Positions 14,923-22,858 of a stretch of 64,000 nucleotides of DNA are shown here, piece after piece. A program made the position numbers and the translations under genes. How positions within the stretch are numbered: position 1 is the first letter of the stretch; the number at the start of each line of letters is the position of its first letter. The stretch lies in the NCBI GenBank assembly GCA_017991315.1, contig JAGOQS010000003.1, positions 1-64,000 of the forward strand. The letters run 5' to 3'. This DNA comes from Ferrovibrio sp. (lineage in GTDB: Bacteria > Pseudomonadota > Alphaproteobacteria > Ferrovibrionales > Ferrovibrionaceae). Below the pieces are notes generated by a model, which had not been told where the DNA came from, made no database searches, and saw only the letters and a list, made by a program, of their open reading frames with translations.

Positions 14923-17156
14923 GCAAGCATGTGCCCCCCCGGGAGTTTCCCGATTCCATCCGCGACGTGCCGCTGCCCTCGGCGCTCTCGGAACGCTATC
15001 TCGCCTATGCGCTGAGCACGATCACGGCGCGCTCGCTGCCTGATGCCCGCGACGGCCTGAAGCCGGTGCAGCGCCGGCTGCTCTATGCCATGCGGCTGCT
15101 GAAGCTTGATCCGGCGGCCGGCTACAAGAAATGCGCCCGCGTCGTCGGCGACGTGATCGGTAAATACCATCCCCATGGCGACCAGTCGGTCTACGACGCC
15201 CTGGTGCGCCTGGCCCAGGAATTCGCCCAGCGCTACACGCTGGTGGATGGCCAGGGCAATTTCGGCAATATCGACGGCGATAATGCCGCGGCGATGCGCT
15301 ACACCGAAGCCCGCCTGACCGAGATTGCCGACCTGCTGCTGTCTGGCCTGGACCAGGAGACGGTGGATTTCCGCCCGACCTATGACGGCACCGAGGAAGA
15401 ACCCATCGTGCTGCCGGCCGGCCTGCCGAACCTGCTGGCCAATGGCGCCAGCGGCATCGCGGTCGGCATGGCCACCTCGATCCCGCCGCATAATCTGCCC
15501 GAGCTGTGCGACGGCCTGCTGCATCTGATCAAGCACCGCAATGCCAGCATCGAGAAGCTGGTGGAACTGATTCCGGGGCCTGATTTCCCCACCGGCGGCC
15601 TGCTGGTGGAGCCGGCGGAAACCCGGCTTGAAGCCTACCGCACCGGTCGCGGCAGCTTCCGCCTGCGTGCCCGCTGGGTGCAGGAGGAATTGCAGCGCGG
15701 TGCCTGGCAGATCGTCGTTACCGAAATTCCCTACCAGGTGCAGAAGTCGAAGCTGATCGAGAAGATCGCGGAACTGATCAACGAGCGCAAACTGCCGCTG
15801 CTCGGCGATATCCGTGATGAGTCGGCGCAGGATGTGCGGTTGGTGCTGGAGCCGAAAAGCCGCAACGTCGATCCGGCGGTGCTGATGGAAAGCCTGTTCC
15901 GCGCCAGCGATCTCGAGATTCGCTTCCCGCTGAATCTCAATGTGCTGGATGGCGGCAAGGTGCCGCGCGTGATGAATCTGCGCGAGGCTTTGCAGGCCTA
16001 TCTTGATCACCGCATGGAAGTGCTGGAGCGCCGTTCGCGCTACCGCCAGGGCCAGATCGAGCGCCGCCTGGAACTGCTCGAAGGCTTCCTGATCGCCTAT
16101 CTGAATCTCGACGAGTTGATCGCCATCATCCGGCATGAGGACGAGCCGAAGCCGGTGATGATGCAGCGCTTCAAGCTCACCGACAATCAGGCCGAAGCCA
16201 TTCTCAACATGCGCCTGCGCAGTCTGCGCCGCCTGGAGGAAATGGAAATTCGCACCGAGCACAAGCAGCTTTCGGAAGAACTGAAGAATCTGAAGAAACT
16301 GCTCGCCGATGAGGACCAGCGCTGGCAGTCGATTGCGGCTGAGTTGCAGGAATTGAAGAAGAAGGTCGGCCCCAAGACCGCATTGGGTAAGCGCCGCACC
16401 ACGGTGGCCGATGCGCCGCAGATTTCGGAAGAGGCTTTCGAGGCCCTGGTCGAGCGCGAGCCGATCACCGTGATCTGCTCCGAGAAGGGCTGGATCCGCG
16501 CCCTCAAGGGGCATGTGCAGGATGATGGCAACGCCGCCTTCAAGGAAGGCGACAAGGGCCGCTTCTGGATGCATGCCGAAAGCACCGACAAGCTGATGCT
16601 GTTCGGCACCAATGGCCGCGTCTACACCATCGCCTGCGATAAGCTGCCGCGCGGCCGTGGCCATGGCGAGCCGGTGCGCCTCACCGTCGATCTCGGCAAC
16701 GACCAGGATATCGTCACGCTGTTCAAGTATCAGGGCGACCGCAAATTCCTGGTGGCCGCCAGCGATGGTCGTGGCTTCATCTGCCCTGAATCCGAAATGC
16801 TGGCGCAGACCCGTGCCGGCAAGCAGATCCTGAACGTACAGGCGCCGGCGGAAGCCTGTGTCTGCACCGTGGTGGAAGGCGATCATGTCGCCGTGGTTGG
16901 CAATAATCGCAAGCTGCTGATCTTCCCGCTGGATCAGGTGCCGGAAATGACCAAGGGCCGTGGCATCACCTTGCAAAAATACAAGGATGGCACGCTGTCG
17001 GACGCCAAGACCTTCAAGCTCAAGGAAGGCCTGACCTGGATCGACCGTGCCGGTCGGGTCAAGACCGAGAACGACCTGAAGGAATACCGCGCCGAGCGCG
17101 CCCAGGCTGGCCGCATCGTGCCACGCGGCTTCAACACCAATAACCGCTTCAGCTAA
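14919..17156 (+). CDS. parC: DNA topoisomerase IV subunit A
   Basis: 745 residues, the ParC size and clearly shorter than GyrA. It decatenates daughter chromosomes with ParE. The breakage-reunion domain has [15 protein letters not shown] and the catalytic tyrosine in [10 protein letters not shown] (about residue 128). The quinolone-pocket helix reads [15 protein letters not shown]. The C-terminal half has degenerate beta-pinwheel repeats ([28 protein letters not shown]). The ATGA overlap with recO implies translational coupling; parE is not in the window. Confidence 0.94.
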   Translation: MSKHVPPREFPDSIRDVPLPSALSERYLAYALSTITARSLPDARDGLKPVQRRLLYAMRLLKLDPAAGYKKCARVVGDVIGKYHPHGDQSVYDALVRLAQEFAQRYTLVDGQGNFGNIDGDNAAAMRYTEARLTEIADLLLSGLDQETVDFRPTYDGTEEEPIVLPAGLPNLLANGASGIAVGMATSIPPHNLPELCDGLLHLIKHRNASIEKLVELIPGPDFPTGGLLVEPAETRLEAYRTGRGSFRLRARWVQEELQRGAWQIVVTEIPYQVQKSKLIEKIAELINERKLPLLGDIRDESAQDVRLVLEPKSRNVDPAVLMESLFRASDLEIRFPLNLNVLDGGKVPRVMNLREALQAYLDHRMEVLERRSRYRQGQIERRLELLEGFLIAYLNLDELIAIIRHEDEPKPVMMQRFKLTDNQAEAILNMRLRSLRRLEEMEIRTEHKQLSEELKNLKKLLADEDQRWQSIAAELQELKKKVGPKTALGKRRTTVADAPQISEEAFEALVEREPITVICSEKGWIRALKGHVQDDGNAAFKEGDKGRFWMHAESTDKLMLFGTNGRVYTIACDKLPRGRGHGEPVRLTVDLGNDQDIVTLFKYQGDRKFLVAASDGRGFICPESEMLAQTRAGKQILNVQAPAEACVCTVVEGDHVAVVGNNRKLLIFPLDQVPEMTKGRGITLQKYKDGTLSDAKTFKLKEGLTWIDRAGRVKTENDLKEYRAERAQAGRIVPRGFNTNNRFS

Positions 17157-17162
17157 GCCGAA

Positions 17163-18713
17163 TTACAGGGCGGCGGCCTTTATCGCCGCCGCCTTGTAGC
17201 GGTCCACCAGCAAGCGCTTCACCAGCTTGCCGGTCGGCGTGCGCGGCAGTTCCGCATCGAAATCGATGCTGCGCGGGCATTTCACGCCGGAGAGATGCTG
17301 GCGGCAATAGGCGATCAGCTCGCGCTCCATGTCCTGGCCGGCCTTGCGATGATCCTGTAGCTGCACGACAGCTTTCACTTGCTCGCCCATCTCAGGGTCC
17401 GGTACGCCGAACACTGCCACATCGGCCACCGCCGGATGGTTGATCAGCACATTCTCGGCTTCCTGCGGATAGATGTTCACGCCGCCGGAAATGATCATGT
17501 AAGCCTTGCGGTCGGTGAGGTAGAGATAGCCGTCGTCATCCAGGAAGCCGACATCGCCGAGCGTCGACCAGCCTTCAGCATTGTAGGCGCCGCGCGTCTT
17601 GTCGGCATCGTTGTGGTATGAGAACGGCGGCCCGCCGGCGAAATACACCGTGCCGATCTGGCCGTTTGGCAGCAGCGCGCCTTCTTCGCTCACGATCTTG
17701 ATTTCGGCCACCGCTGCACGTCCGACGCTGCCGCGATGGCTCAGCCATTCCACCGAGGTGATCAGGGTGACGCCATTGCCCTCGGTGCCGGCGTAATACT
17801 CGATCAGGATCGGCCCCCACCAATCGATCATCTGCTGCTTGATATCCACTGGGCAGGGCGCGGCGGCATGGATCGCGGCTTTCAGGGATGAGACGTCGTA
17901 GCGTTGCCGCTCGGCCTCGGGCAGTTTCAGCATGCGCACGAACATGGTCGGCACCAGCTGCGTATGAGTGGCGCGGTATTGCCCGACTAATTTCAGGAAA
18001 AGCTCCGGCTCGAACTTTTCCATCACCACCACGGTGCCGCCCAGCGCCACGCACATCATGGAATAGCGCAACGGCGCGGCATGATAGAGCGGAGCCGGCG
18101 AGAGATAGGTGCTGTTGCCATCCATGCCGCACAGGCCATGCACCAGGCGATGCAGGAAGGGATTGACCCAGCCGAGCTTTTCGCCGGTGAATACCGGCTT
18201 GACGCCCTTGGGTCGCCCGGTGGTGCCCGATGAATAGAGCATATCCAGCCCCACCACCTGATCGGGGATCGGCTCGGCGGGTTGGGTTTCGAGGGCGGCT
18301 TCCCAGGATTGAAAGCTCTGCAGTGTGCCGTTGCAGGCGAAGCAGGCGATGTCATCGTCGAGCATCGCCCGCACTGCCTTGGCCTGTTCCGCCAGTTTGG
18401 CCGAGGCAACGAAAGCCTTGGCGCCGCAATCCTTGACGATATAGCCGATCTCGGCCGGCGTCAGATGTGTGCTGATCGCGGTGTAGTAGATGCCGCTGCG
18501 CTGTGCCGACCAGCAGATTTCCAGGAAGGCGAAGCTGTTTTCCACCAGCAGGGCGATATGATCCTGCGGCTTCAGTCCCAGCCAGCGCAAAAGCTGCGCG
18601 CCCTGGTTGGAGCGCCGGTCAAGCTCGGCATAGCTCAACGTGGCGCCGCTGCCGGCCATGATATAGGCCGGCTTCCCCGGATGCGTCGCCGCGTGAAACG
18701 ACGGATGCAGCAT
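17163..18713 (-). CDS. AMP-dependent acyl-CoA synthetase
   Basis: 516 residues. Adenylate-forming enzyme that activates a carboxylic acid to its acyl-AMP and then the CoA thioester. The nucleotide loop MLYSSGTTGRPKGVKP, the YYAGTEGNG motif (A5), and the C-terminal LPRTPTGKLVKR lysine motif (A10) are all present. The start at 18713 is chosen because MLHPSFHAATHPGKPAYI matches family N-termini; the open frame extends upstream without similarity. The substrate cannot be read from sequence; a medium or long-chain or aromatic-alkanoic acid is plausible. Convergent with parC, 6 bases apart. Confidence 0.85.
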   Translation of the reverse strand: MLHPSFHAATHPGKPAYIMAGSGATLSYAELDRRSNQGAQLLRWLGLKPQDHIALLVENSFAFLEICWSAQRSGIYYTAISTHLTPAEIGYIVKDCGAKAFVASAKLAEQAKAVRAMLDDDIACFACNGTLQSFQSWEAALETQPAEPIPDQVVGLDMLYSSGTTGRPKGVKPVFTGEKLGWVNPFLHRLVHGLCGMDGNSTYLSPAPLYHAAPLRYSMMCVALGGTVVVMEKFEPELFLKLVGQYRATHTQLVPTMFVRMLKLPEAERQRYDVSSLKAAIHAAAPCPVDIKQQMIDWWGPILIEYYAGTEGNGVTLITSVEWLSHRGSVGRAAVAEIKIVSEEGALLPNGQIGTVYFAGGPPFSYHNDADKTRGAYNAEGWSTLGDVGFLDDDGYLYLTDRKAYMIISGGVNIYPQEAENVLINHPAVADVAVFGVPDPEMGEQVKAVVQLQDHRKAGQDMERELIAYCRQHLSGVKCPRSIDFDAELPRTPTGKLVKRLLVDRYKAAAIKAAAL

Positions 18714-18853
18714 GGCACAGGTCCCTGTTTCTCTCCCCTTGGGGCAGGAGACTAGCAGCAGGGTACCAGCCAGGGCCAGAGAAACCGCAGCGGGCTTGCC
18801 TGACTTGGGGCAGCGGCTACACTTGTGTAGTTTTTTCAGCGCGAGCAAATGTT

Positions 18854-19990
18854 ATGGACCTCGATGGCGCCCTGCGGCCCTTTATCGCCAATGACCGTAT
18901 CCCCGGCATCAGCTATGCCCTGACCGACGCCGAAGGCCGCTTCGCCGAAGGGGCGTTGGGGCTGCGCAGCATCGAGAGCGGCGTGGCGATGACACCCGAC
19001 ACGGTGGGCTGGATCGCCTCGATGACCAAGCTGGTCACCACCACGGCTGCAATGCAACTGGTGGAGCAGGGCAGGCTGTCGCTGGACAGCAGCGTGCAGG
19101 AAATCCTGCCGGAATTGCCGCCCCGCCAGGTGCTGACAGGTTTTGATGCCGATAAGCAGCCGATCCTGCGACCCGTTGCCGCCCCGATCACGCTGCATCA
19201 TCTGCTCACCCATACTTCCGGCTTTTCCTACGACACCTGGAACAAGGCGCTGTTCGATTACGCCAAGGCAAACGGCATTCCACGCATTGGCACCAGTCTG
19301 CTGAAGGCACTGGACCTGCCGATGTTGTTCGATCCCGGCAAAAAATATGAATACGGCATGAGCACCGACTATGTCGGGTTGATGGTGGAGCGGGCGAGCG
19401 GCAAATCGCTGGAGCAGTATTTCCGCGACCATATCTTCGCCCCCTTAGGTGTCGAGGATATCAATTTCTTGTTGCGCCCCGATCAACGCCAGCGTCTGGC
19501 GCAGATGCATCATCGCCAGCCCGATGGCAGCCTTGAGGTGATGGAGCATGAGGTGCCGCAGAAACCGGAATTCTTCATGGGCAGCGGTGGCCTCTATGGC
19601 ACCATGCCGGATTATGTGCGTTTCCTCGGCCTGTTCCTGCGGGGCGGCCTGGGTGTGCTGAAACCCGAGACAATCGAGTTGATGTTCTCCAACCGCATCG
19701 GCGAAATCGACGCCAATGGTTTCCCGGCTGGTGCTTCGCCGAGCAGTGGCGAGCGGCGCTACTTCCCCGGCCGGCGCTGGAAATGGGGCTATGGCGTGGC
19801 GGTGAATCCGGAGCCAACAGCGGAAGGCCGTGCCGCCTATAGCGGCACCTGGGGTGGCCGCAGCAATTGCTATTTCTGGGTTGACCGCACCCGTGGCATT
19901 GCCGGCGCGGTGATGGCGCAATTGCTGCCATTCCCCGATCCGCATGTGCTGGATGCCTTCTACGCTTTCGAGCGCGCGGTTTATAATTAA
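18854..19990 (+). CDS. Serine hydrolase, beta-lactamase/esterase (class C) family
   Basis: 378 residues. The class C beta-lactamase-type fold is indicated by the SxxK motif SMTK (about residues 55-58) with the catalytic Ser and Lys, the HHLLTHTSGFSYD segment, and the YEYGMSTDY tyrosine motif. There is no signal peptide, which points to a cytoplasmic esterase of the EstB/LovD type rather than a periplasmic beta-lactamase. It is transcribed away from the acyl-CoA synthetase. The natural substrate is unknown. Confidence 0.82.
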   Translation: MDLDGALRPFIANDRIPGISYALTDAEGRFAEGALGLRSIESGVAMTPDTVGWIASMTKLVTTTAAMQLVEQGRLSLDSSVQEILPELPPRQVLTGFDADKQPILRPVAAPITLHHLLTHTSGFSYDTWNKALFDYAKANGIPRIGTSLLKALDLPMLFDPGKKYEYGMSTDYVGLMVERASGKSLEQYFRDHIFAPLGVEDINFLLRPDQRQRLAQMHHRQPDGSLEVMEHEVPQKPEFFMGSGGLYGTMPDYVRFLGLFLRGGLGVLKPETIELMFSNRIGEIDANGFPAGASPSSGERRYFPGRRWKWGYGVAVNPEPTAEGRAAYSGTWGGRSNCYFWVDRTRGIAGAVMAQLLPFPDPHVLDAFYAFERAVYN

Positions 19991-19992
19991 GC

Positions 19993-20021
19993 TTGACGGC
20001 TTCAGAAACCGCGCGTAAAAC
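19993..20021 (+). promoter_or_regulatory. Candidate promoter of the Thr leader / short ThrRS transcript
   Basis: TTGACG (19993-19998), a 17-base spacer and TAAAAC (20016-20021). The expected start site, 6 to 9 bases after the -10 box, falls at 20027-20030, at the A of the leader-peptide ATG (20030), which has no ribosome binding site. The transcript may therefore be leaderless. The -10 box is a weak match, so this remains a prediction. Confidence 0.5.
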
Positions 20022-20029
20022 CCCGCGCC

Positions 20030-20113
20030 ATGCTGCATTCACGCCGCAACACCACCGCGACCACCACCACTATCCGCTTTGGCGGACTGGGGACTGGTCG
20101 CTTGCGCGCCTGA
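20030..20113 (+). CDS. Threonine-rich attenuator leader peptide (thrL-like)
   Basis: A 27-residue open frame, ATG at 20030 to TGA at 20111. Residues 8-15 read T-T-A-T-T-T-T-I: six Thr codons (ACC x5, ACT x1) in seven, then Ile, strikingly like the E. coli thr operon leader. It lies between a candidate promoter and an intrinsic terminator, 99 bases before a threonyl-tRNA synthetase gene. When charged tRNA-Thr is scarce, the ribosome should stall on codons 8-14 (20051-20071), covering the 5' arm of the helix GCGACCA (20057-20063)/TGGTCGC (20095-20101) and freeing the 3' arm to disturb the terminator. It is too short for standard gene calling. Confidence 0.72.
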   Translation: MLHSRRNTTATTTTIRFGGLGTGRLRA

Positions 20114-20173
20114 TACACGCCGCATAAACCAACCCACAGGCCCCGCCGGCAACGACGGGGCCTTGGTTTTTTT
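20057..20173 (+). promoter_or_regulatory. Transcription attenuator of the short thrS gene
   Basis: Region 1:2 helix is GCGACCA (20057-20063, inside the Thr codons) with TGGTCGC (20095-20101). A competing antiterminator can form between GGG..TGGT (20090-20098) and ACCA..CCC (20128-20135), which would break the outer arm of the terminator at 20127-20173. GGCGG (20081-20085) can also pair with CCGCC (20143-20147). The arrangement follows the leader-peptide attenuation logic of his, thr and pheST operons. Pairings were found by eye; energies are not computed. Confidence 0.6.
20127..20173 (+). terminator. Intrinsic terminator within the thrS leader
   Basis: GGCCCCG (20139-20145) pairs with CGGGGCC (20156-20162), extended by AACCAA (20127-20132) with TTGGTT (20163-20168) across an internal loop, and ends in seven T (20167-20173). 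It sits 13 bases after the leader-peptide stop and 39 bases before the ThrRS start, so it terminates transcription before the gene. Confidence 0.85.
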
Positions 20174-20212
20174 CGGGGTCTCCGTCCCGGCATTTCACGA
20201 ATGGAGACACCC

Positions 20213-21400
20213 ATGGACCACAACGACCACCGTGCTATCGGCAACCGCCTCGATCTCTTCCACCAGCAGGAGGAAGGGCCCGGCATGATCTTCTGGCATC
20301 CGCGCGGCTTCGCGCTCTATCGCGTGATCGAGGAATATATCCGTCGCCGCATGCGCCAGGCGGGTTTCCGCGAAATCCGCACGCCGCAGATGCTGGCGCG
20401 CTCGCTCTGGGAACAGAGCGGCCATTGGGAGAAGTTCGGCGACAACATGTTCGCGCTGGATGATGGCCACCGGCCTTTCGCGCTCAAGCCGATGAGCTGT
20501 CCCTGCCATGTGCAGGTTTTCCGCAAGCGGGTGCGATCCTTCCGTGAATTGCCGCTGCGCTTCGCCGAATTCGGTGCCTGCCACCGCAACGAGCCATCCG
20601 GCGCCTTGCAGGGCCTGATGCGCACGCGCGCCTTTGTGCAGGATGATGCACATATCTTCTGCCGGGAGGATCAGATCGTGCAGGAGGTGGCGAATTTCGC
20701 CCGCATGCTGCGCCAGGTCTACGGCGATTTCGGCTTTCCCGATTTCCGCGTCGGTTTCTCGACGCGGCCCCGGAGCCGCGCCGGTGACGATGCGCTATGG
20801 GATCGTGCCGAGGCGGCGCTGGCTGAAGCCGCGCGCTCGGCAGGGCTGAACTGCATCGAGCAGCCGGGCGAGGGCGCCTTCTATGGCCCGAAGCTGGATT
20901 TCATCCTGCGGGATGCGCGCGGCCGCGATTGGCAATGCGGTACGGTGCAGCTCGATTTCGTGCTGCCCGAGCGGCTGGATGCCGAGTATGTCGACAGCGA
21001 CAATCAGCGCCGCCGCCCGGTGATGATCCATCACGCCGTGCTCGGCAGTATGGAGCGCTTTATCGGGATGCTGCTGGAGCATTACGAAGGCAAGCTGCCC
21101 TTCTGGCTGGCGCCGGAGCAGGTGCTGGTGGCCAGTATCAAGCCGGAACAGGCCGAGTATGCGGAAGAGGTGGCGGCGGCAATGGAGGAAGCGGGTTTTC
21201 GTGCCGTTGCGGATCTGCGGCCCGAGCGCCTGAGTCAGAAGCTGCATGATGCCCATGCCCAGCATATCCCGGTGCTGCTGGCGGTAGGCGCGGCGGAAAT
21301 GCAGCAAGGCAAGGTGGCCTGGCGCGAAGCGGATGGCGCCGTGAGCGTGATGAGCCGGGCGGCTGCGGTTGCCCGGCTTGGAACCATGGGCGGGGGCTAA
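20213..21400 (+). CDS. thrS: Truncated threonyl-tRNA synthetase (no TGS or editing domain)
   Basis: 395 residues versus about 640 in E. coli ThrRS. It begins at the catalytic core (HRAIGNRLDLFHQQEEGPGM) and lacks the whole N-terminal TGS and editing region. The class II core is intact: motif 2 ACHRNEPSGALQGLMR (Arg125, Glu127), motif 3 GSMERFIG (Arg282), and the three predicted zinc ligands Cys96 (SCPCH), His147 (DDAHIF) and His273 (MIHHAV). In the usual NCPGH motif the Gly is replaced by Cys98. The anticodon-binding domain (about 300-395) follows. GGAGA 5 bases upstream favours the ATG at 20213 over 20201. It should charge tRNA-Thr but cannot remove mischarged Ser in cis. Probably a second ThrRS, since alphaproteobacteria normally have a full-length one. 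Confidence 0.88.
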   Translation: MDHNDHRAIGNRLDLFHQQEEGPGMIFWHPRGFALYRVIEEYIRRRMRQAGFREIRTPQMLARSLWEQSGHWEKFGDNMFALDDGHRPFALKPMSCPCHVQVFRKRVRSFRELPLRFAEFGACHRNEPSGALQGLMRTRAFVQDDAHIFCREDQIVQEVANFARMLRQVYGDFGFPDFRVGFSTRPRSRAGDDALWDRAEAALAEAARSAGLNCIEQPGEGAFYGPKLDFILRDARGRDWQCGTVQLDFVLPERLDAEYVDSDNQRRRPVMIHHAVLGSMERFIGMLLEHYEGKLPFWLAPEQVLVASIKPEQAEYAEEVAAAMEEAGFRAVADLRPERLSQKLHDAHAQHIPVLLAVGAAEMQQGKVAWREADGAVSVMSRAAAVARLGTMGGG

Positions 21401-21813
21401 TCGGCCTTCTTTTCGCCCTCGGCGGCGTCGCCTTCGCCTTCCTTCTTCTCGGTGTCGGGCTTCAGGAACCACGGGATGAAGGGTACGTCGACCCGTACGG
21501 TGGCGAACTTGAAATCGCCGATCTGGTATTGCTGCAAAACTTGAGTGAAATCGCGCGGGCCGATGAAGATGGCGCGCTGATCCGGGTCCATCGGGTCGAA
21601 GGTCACCATCACCGGCGTGGTGTTGGGGAAAGCGCGCAGGTAGTAGCGCATGGCAACGCGGGCGATATCGTCGGTCTGGGTTGCCGCAAAGGGCGCCTTG
21701 ACGATGGTGACCGACTTCTCGCCGATCACGGTCATGGAAATCTCATGTTCCATCGGGATCAGCGGCTGGCCGCTGGCGCTTTTCTTTTTCTTCCCGAACA
21801 GAAAGCCAAACAT
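21397..21813 (-). CDS. Conserved-looking hypothetical protein, lysine/glutamate-rich ends
   Basis: 138 residues, not recognised. It begins with MFGFLFGKKKK, then a compact mixed region (residues 20-115) with EHEISMTVIGEKSVTIVK and MVTFDPMDPDQRAIFIGP, and ends in a highly charged tail (EKKEGEGDAAEGEKKAD). No signal peptide or transmembrane helix is evident, though the N-terminal FGFLF plus lysines could touch membranes. It overlaps the end of the ThrRS gene by 4 bases, tail to tail. Codon use is like its neighbours, so it is a credible gene. Confidence 0.65.
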   Translation of the reverse strand: MFGFLFGKKKKSASGQPLIPMEHEISMTVIGEKSVTIVKAPFAATQTDDIARVAMRYYLRAFPNTTPVMVTFDPMDPDQRAIFIGPRDFTQVLQQYQIGDFKFATVRVDVPFIPWFLKPDTEKKEGEGDAAEGEKKAD

Positions 21814-22026
21814 TCCATCTCTCCTGACCCGGCCTTATCCACTATGCCAGGGGTTGCCGTGGCCTTCATAGTGAATCACGCCTTGCGGGGCAAGACAGCA
21901 TCGCTTGACACAGTAAAGTTCTTTTTATGTTCCCGTTGCCGCGACCGCGTGTCGCGCGCCGGAGCAGGCGACGAAAGCTGCCGAATCTGGCTGAATGGCG
22001 GTCCGGAATCAGGGTGTGGACGGATC

Positions 22027-22827
22027 ATGGACAGCCTCTATCTCAAGGTGCTGCTGCTGGGCCTGGTGGAAGGGCTCACTGAGTTCATCCCGGTTTCCTC
22101 CACCGGCCATCTGATCCTGCTCGGTGACCTGCTCGGTTTCGAAGGGCCGCCCGGCAAGGTGTTCGAGATTGCCATCCAGTTGGGCGCCATCCTGGCGGTC
22201 TGTCTGGTCTACTGGCGCCGGCTCTATGACACGCTGCGCGGCTTGGGGAGAGACGACCGTGCCAACCGCTTCACGGTGAACCTGCTCTTCGCCTTCCTGC
22301 CGGCCATGGTGATCGGTTTCTTCGCCCATGGCTTTATCAAGGGCGTGCTGTTCAACCCTTGGGTCGTTTCGGTGGCGCTGATTGTTGGCGGCTTTATCAT
22401 CCTGGCGGTGGAGCGGTTTGCTGGCGAGGGCGAAATCGCCAGCGTCGATGATTTCCGTTTCCGCCTGTCGCTGAAGATCGGCTTCATCCAGTGTCTGGCG
22501 ATGATCCCTGGCGTATCGCGTTCGGGCGCCACCATCATCGGTGCGCGGCTGCTTGGCGTGCAGCGCGCTGCTGCCGCCGAATTCAGTTTCTTCCTCGCCA
22601 TGCCGACCATGGCCGCTGCCACCGCCTACGACCTGATGAAGAACTGGCAGGGGCTCAGCCTCAAGGATGGCGGCGTCATCGGGCTGGGTTTCCTGGTCGC
22701 TTTCGCCAGCGCGCTGCTGGTGGTGCGGGCGGTGATCGGCTTCATCAACCGCTACGGCTTCGCGCCGTTCGCCTATTACCGCATCCTCTTGGGCGCGGGC
22801 ATGCTTGTGCTATTGTTCCTGCGCTAA
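22027..22827 (+). CDS. uppP: Undecaprenyl-diphosphatase UppP (BacA)
   Basis: 266 residues, the normal size. This membrane enzyme dephosphorylates undecaprenyl diphosphate to recycle the lipid carrier for cell-wall synthesis; overexpression gives bacitracin resistance. The two family signatures are present: EGLTEFIPVSSTGHLIL (about residues 14-30) and PGVSRSGATIIGARLLG (about 160-176), with seven to eight transmembrane helices. The ATG at 22027 fits the family N-terminus; the open frame continues upstream without similarity. No strong ribosome site is seen. Confidence 0.94.
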   Translation: MDSLYLKVLLLGLVEGLTEFIPVSSTGHLILLGDLLGFEGPPGKVFEIAIQLGAILAVCLVYWRRLYDTLRGLGRDDRANRFTVNLLFAFLPAMVIGFFAHGFIKGVLFNPWVVSVALIVGGFIILAVERFAGEGEIASVDDFRFRLSLKIGFIQCLAMIPGVSRSGATIIGARLLGVQRAAAAEFSFFLAMPTMAAATAYDLMKNWQGLSLKDGGVIGLGFLVAFASALLVVRAVIGFINRYGFAPFAYYRILLGAGMLVLLFLR

Positions 22828-22858
22828 ACAAAAACAAGAAAAGCAGAGGAACCGCCCG

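Noticed and set aside
14688..16976. 762-codon minus-strand open frame opposite recO and parC
   Set aside because: Antisense shadow of parC; the composition is typical of reversed GC-rich coding sequence and it lacks a ribosome site.
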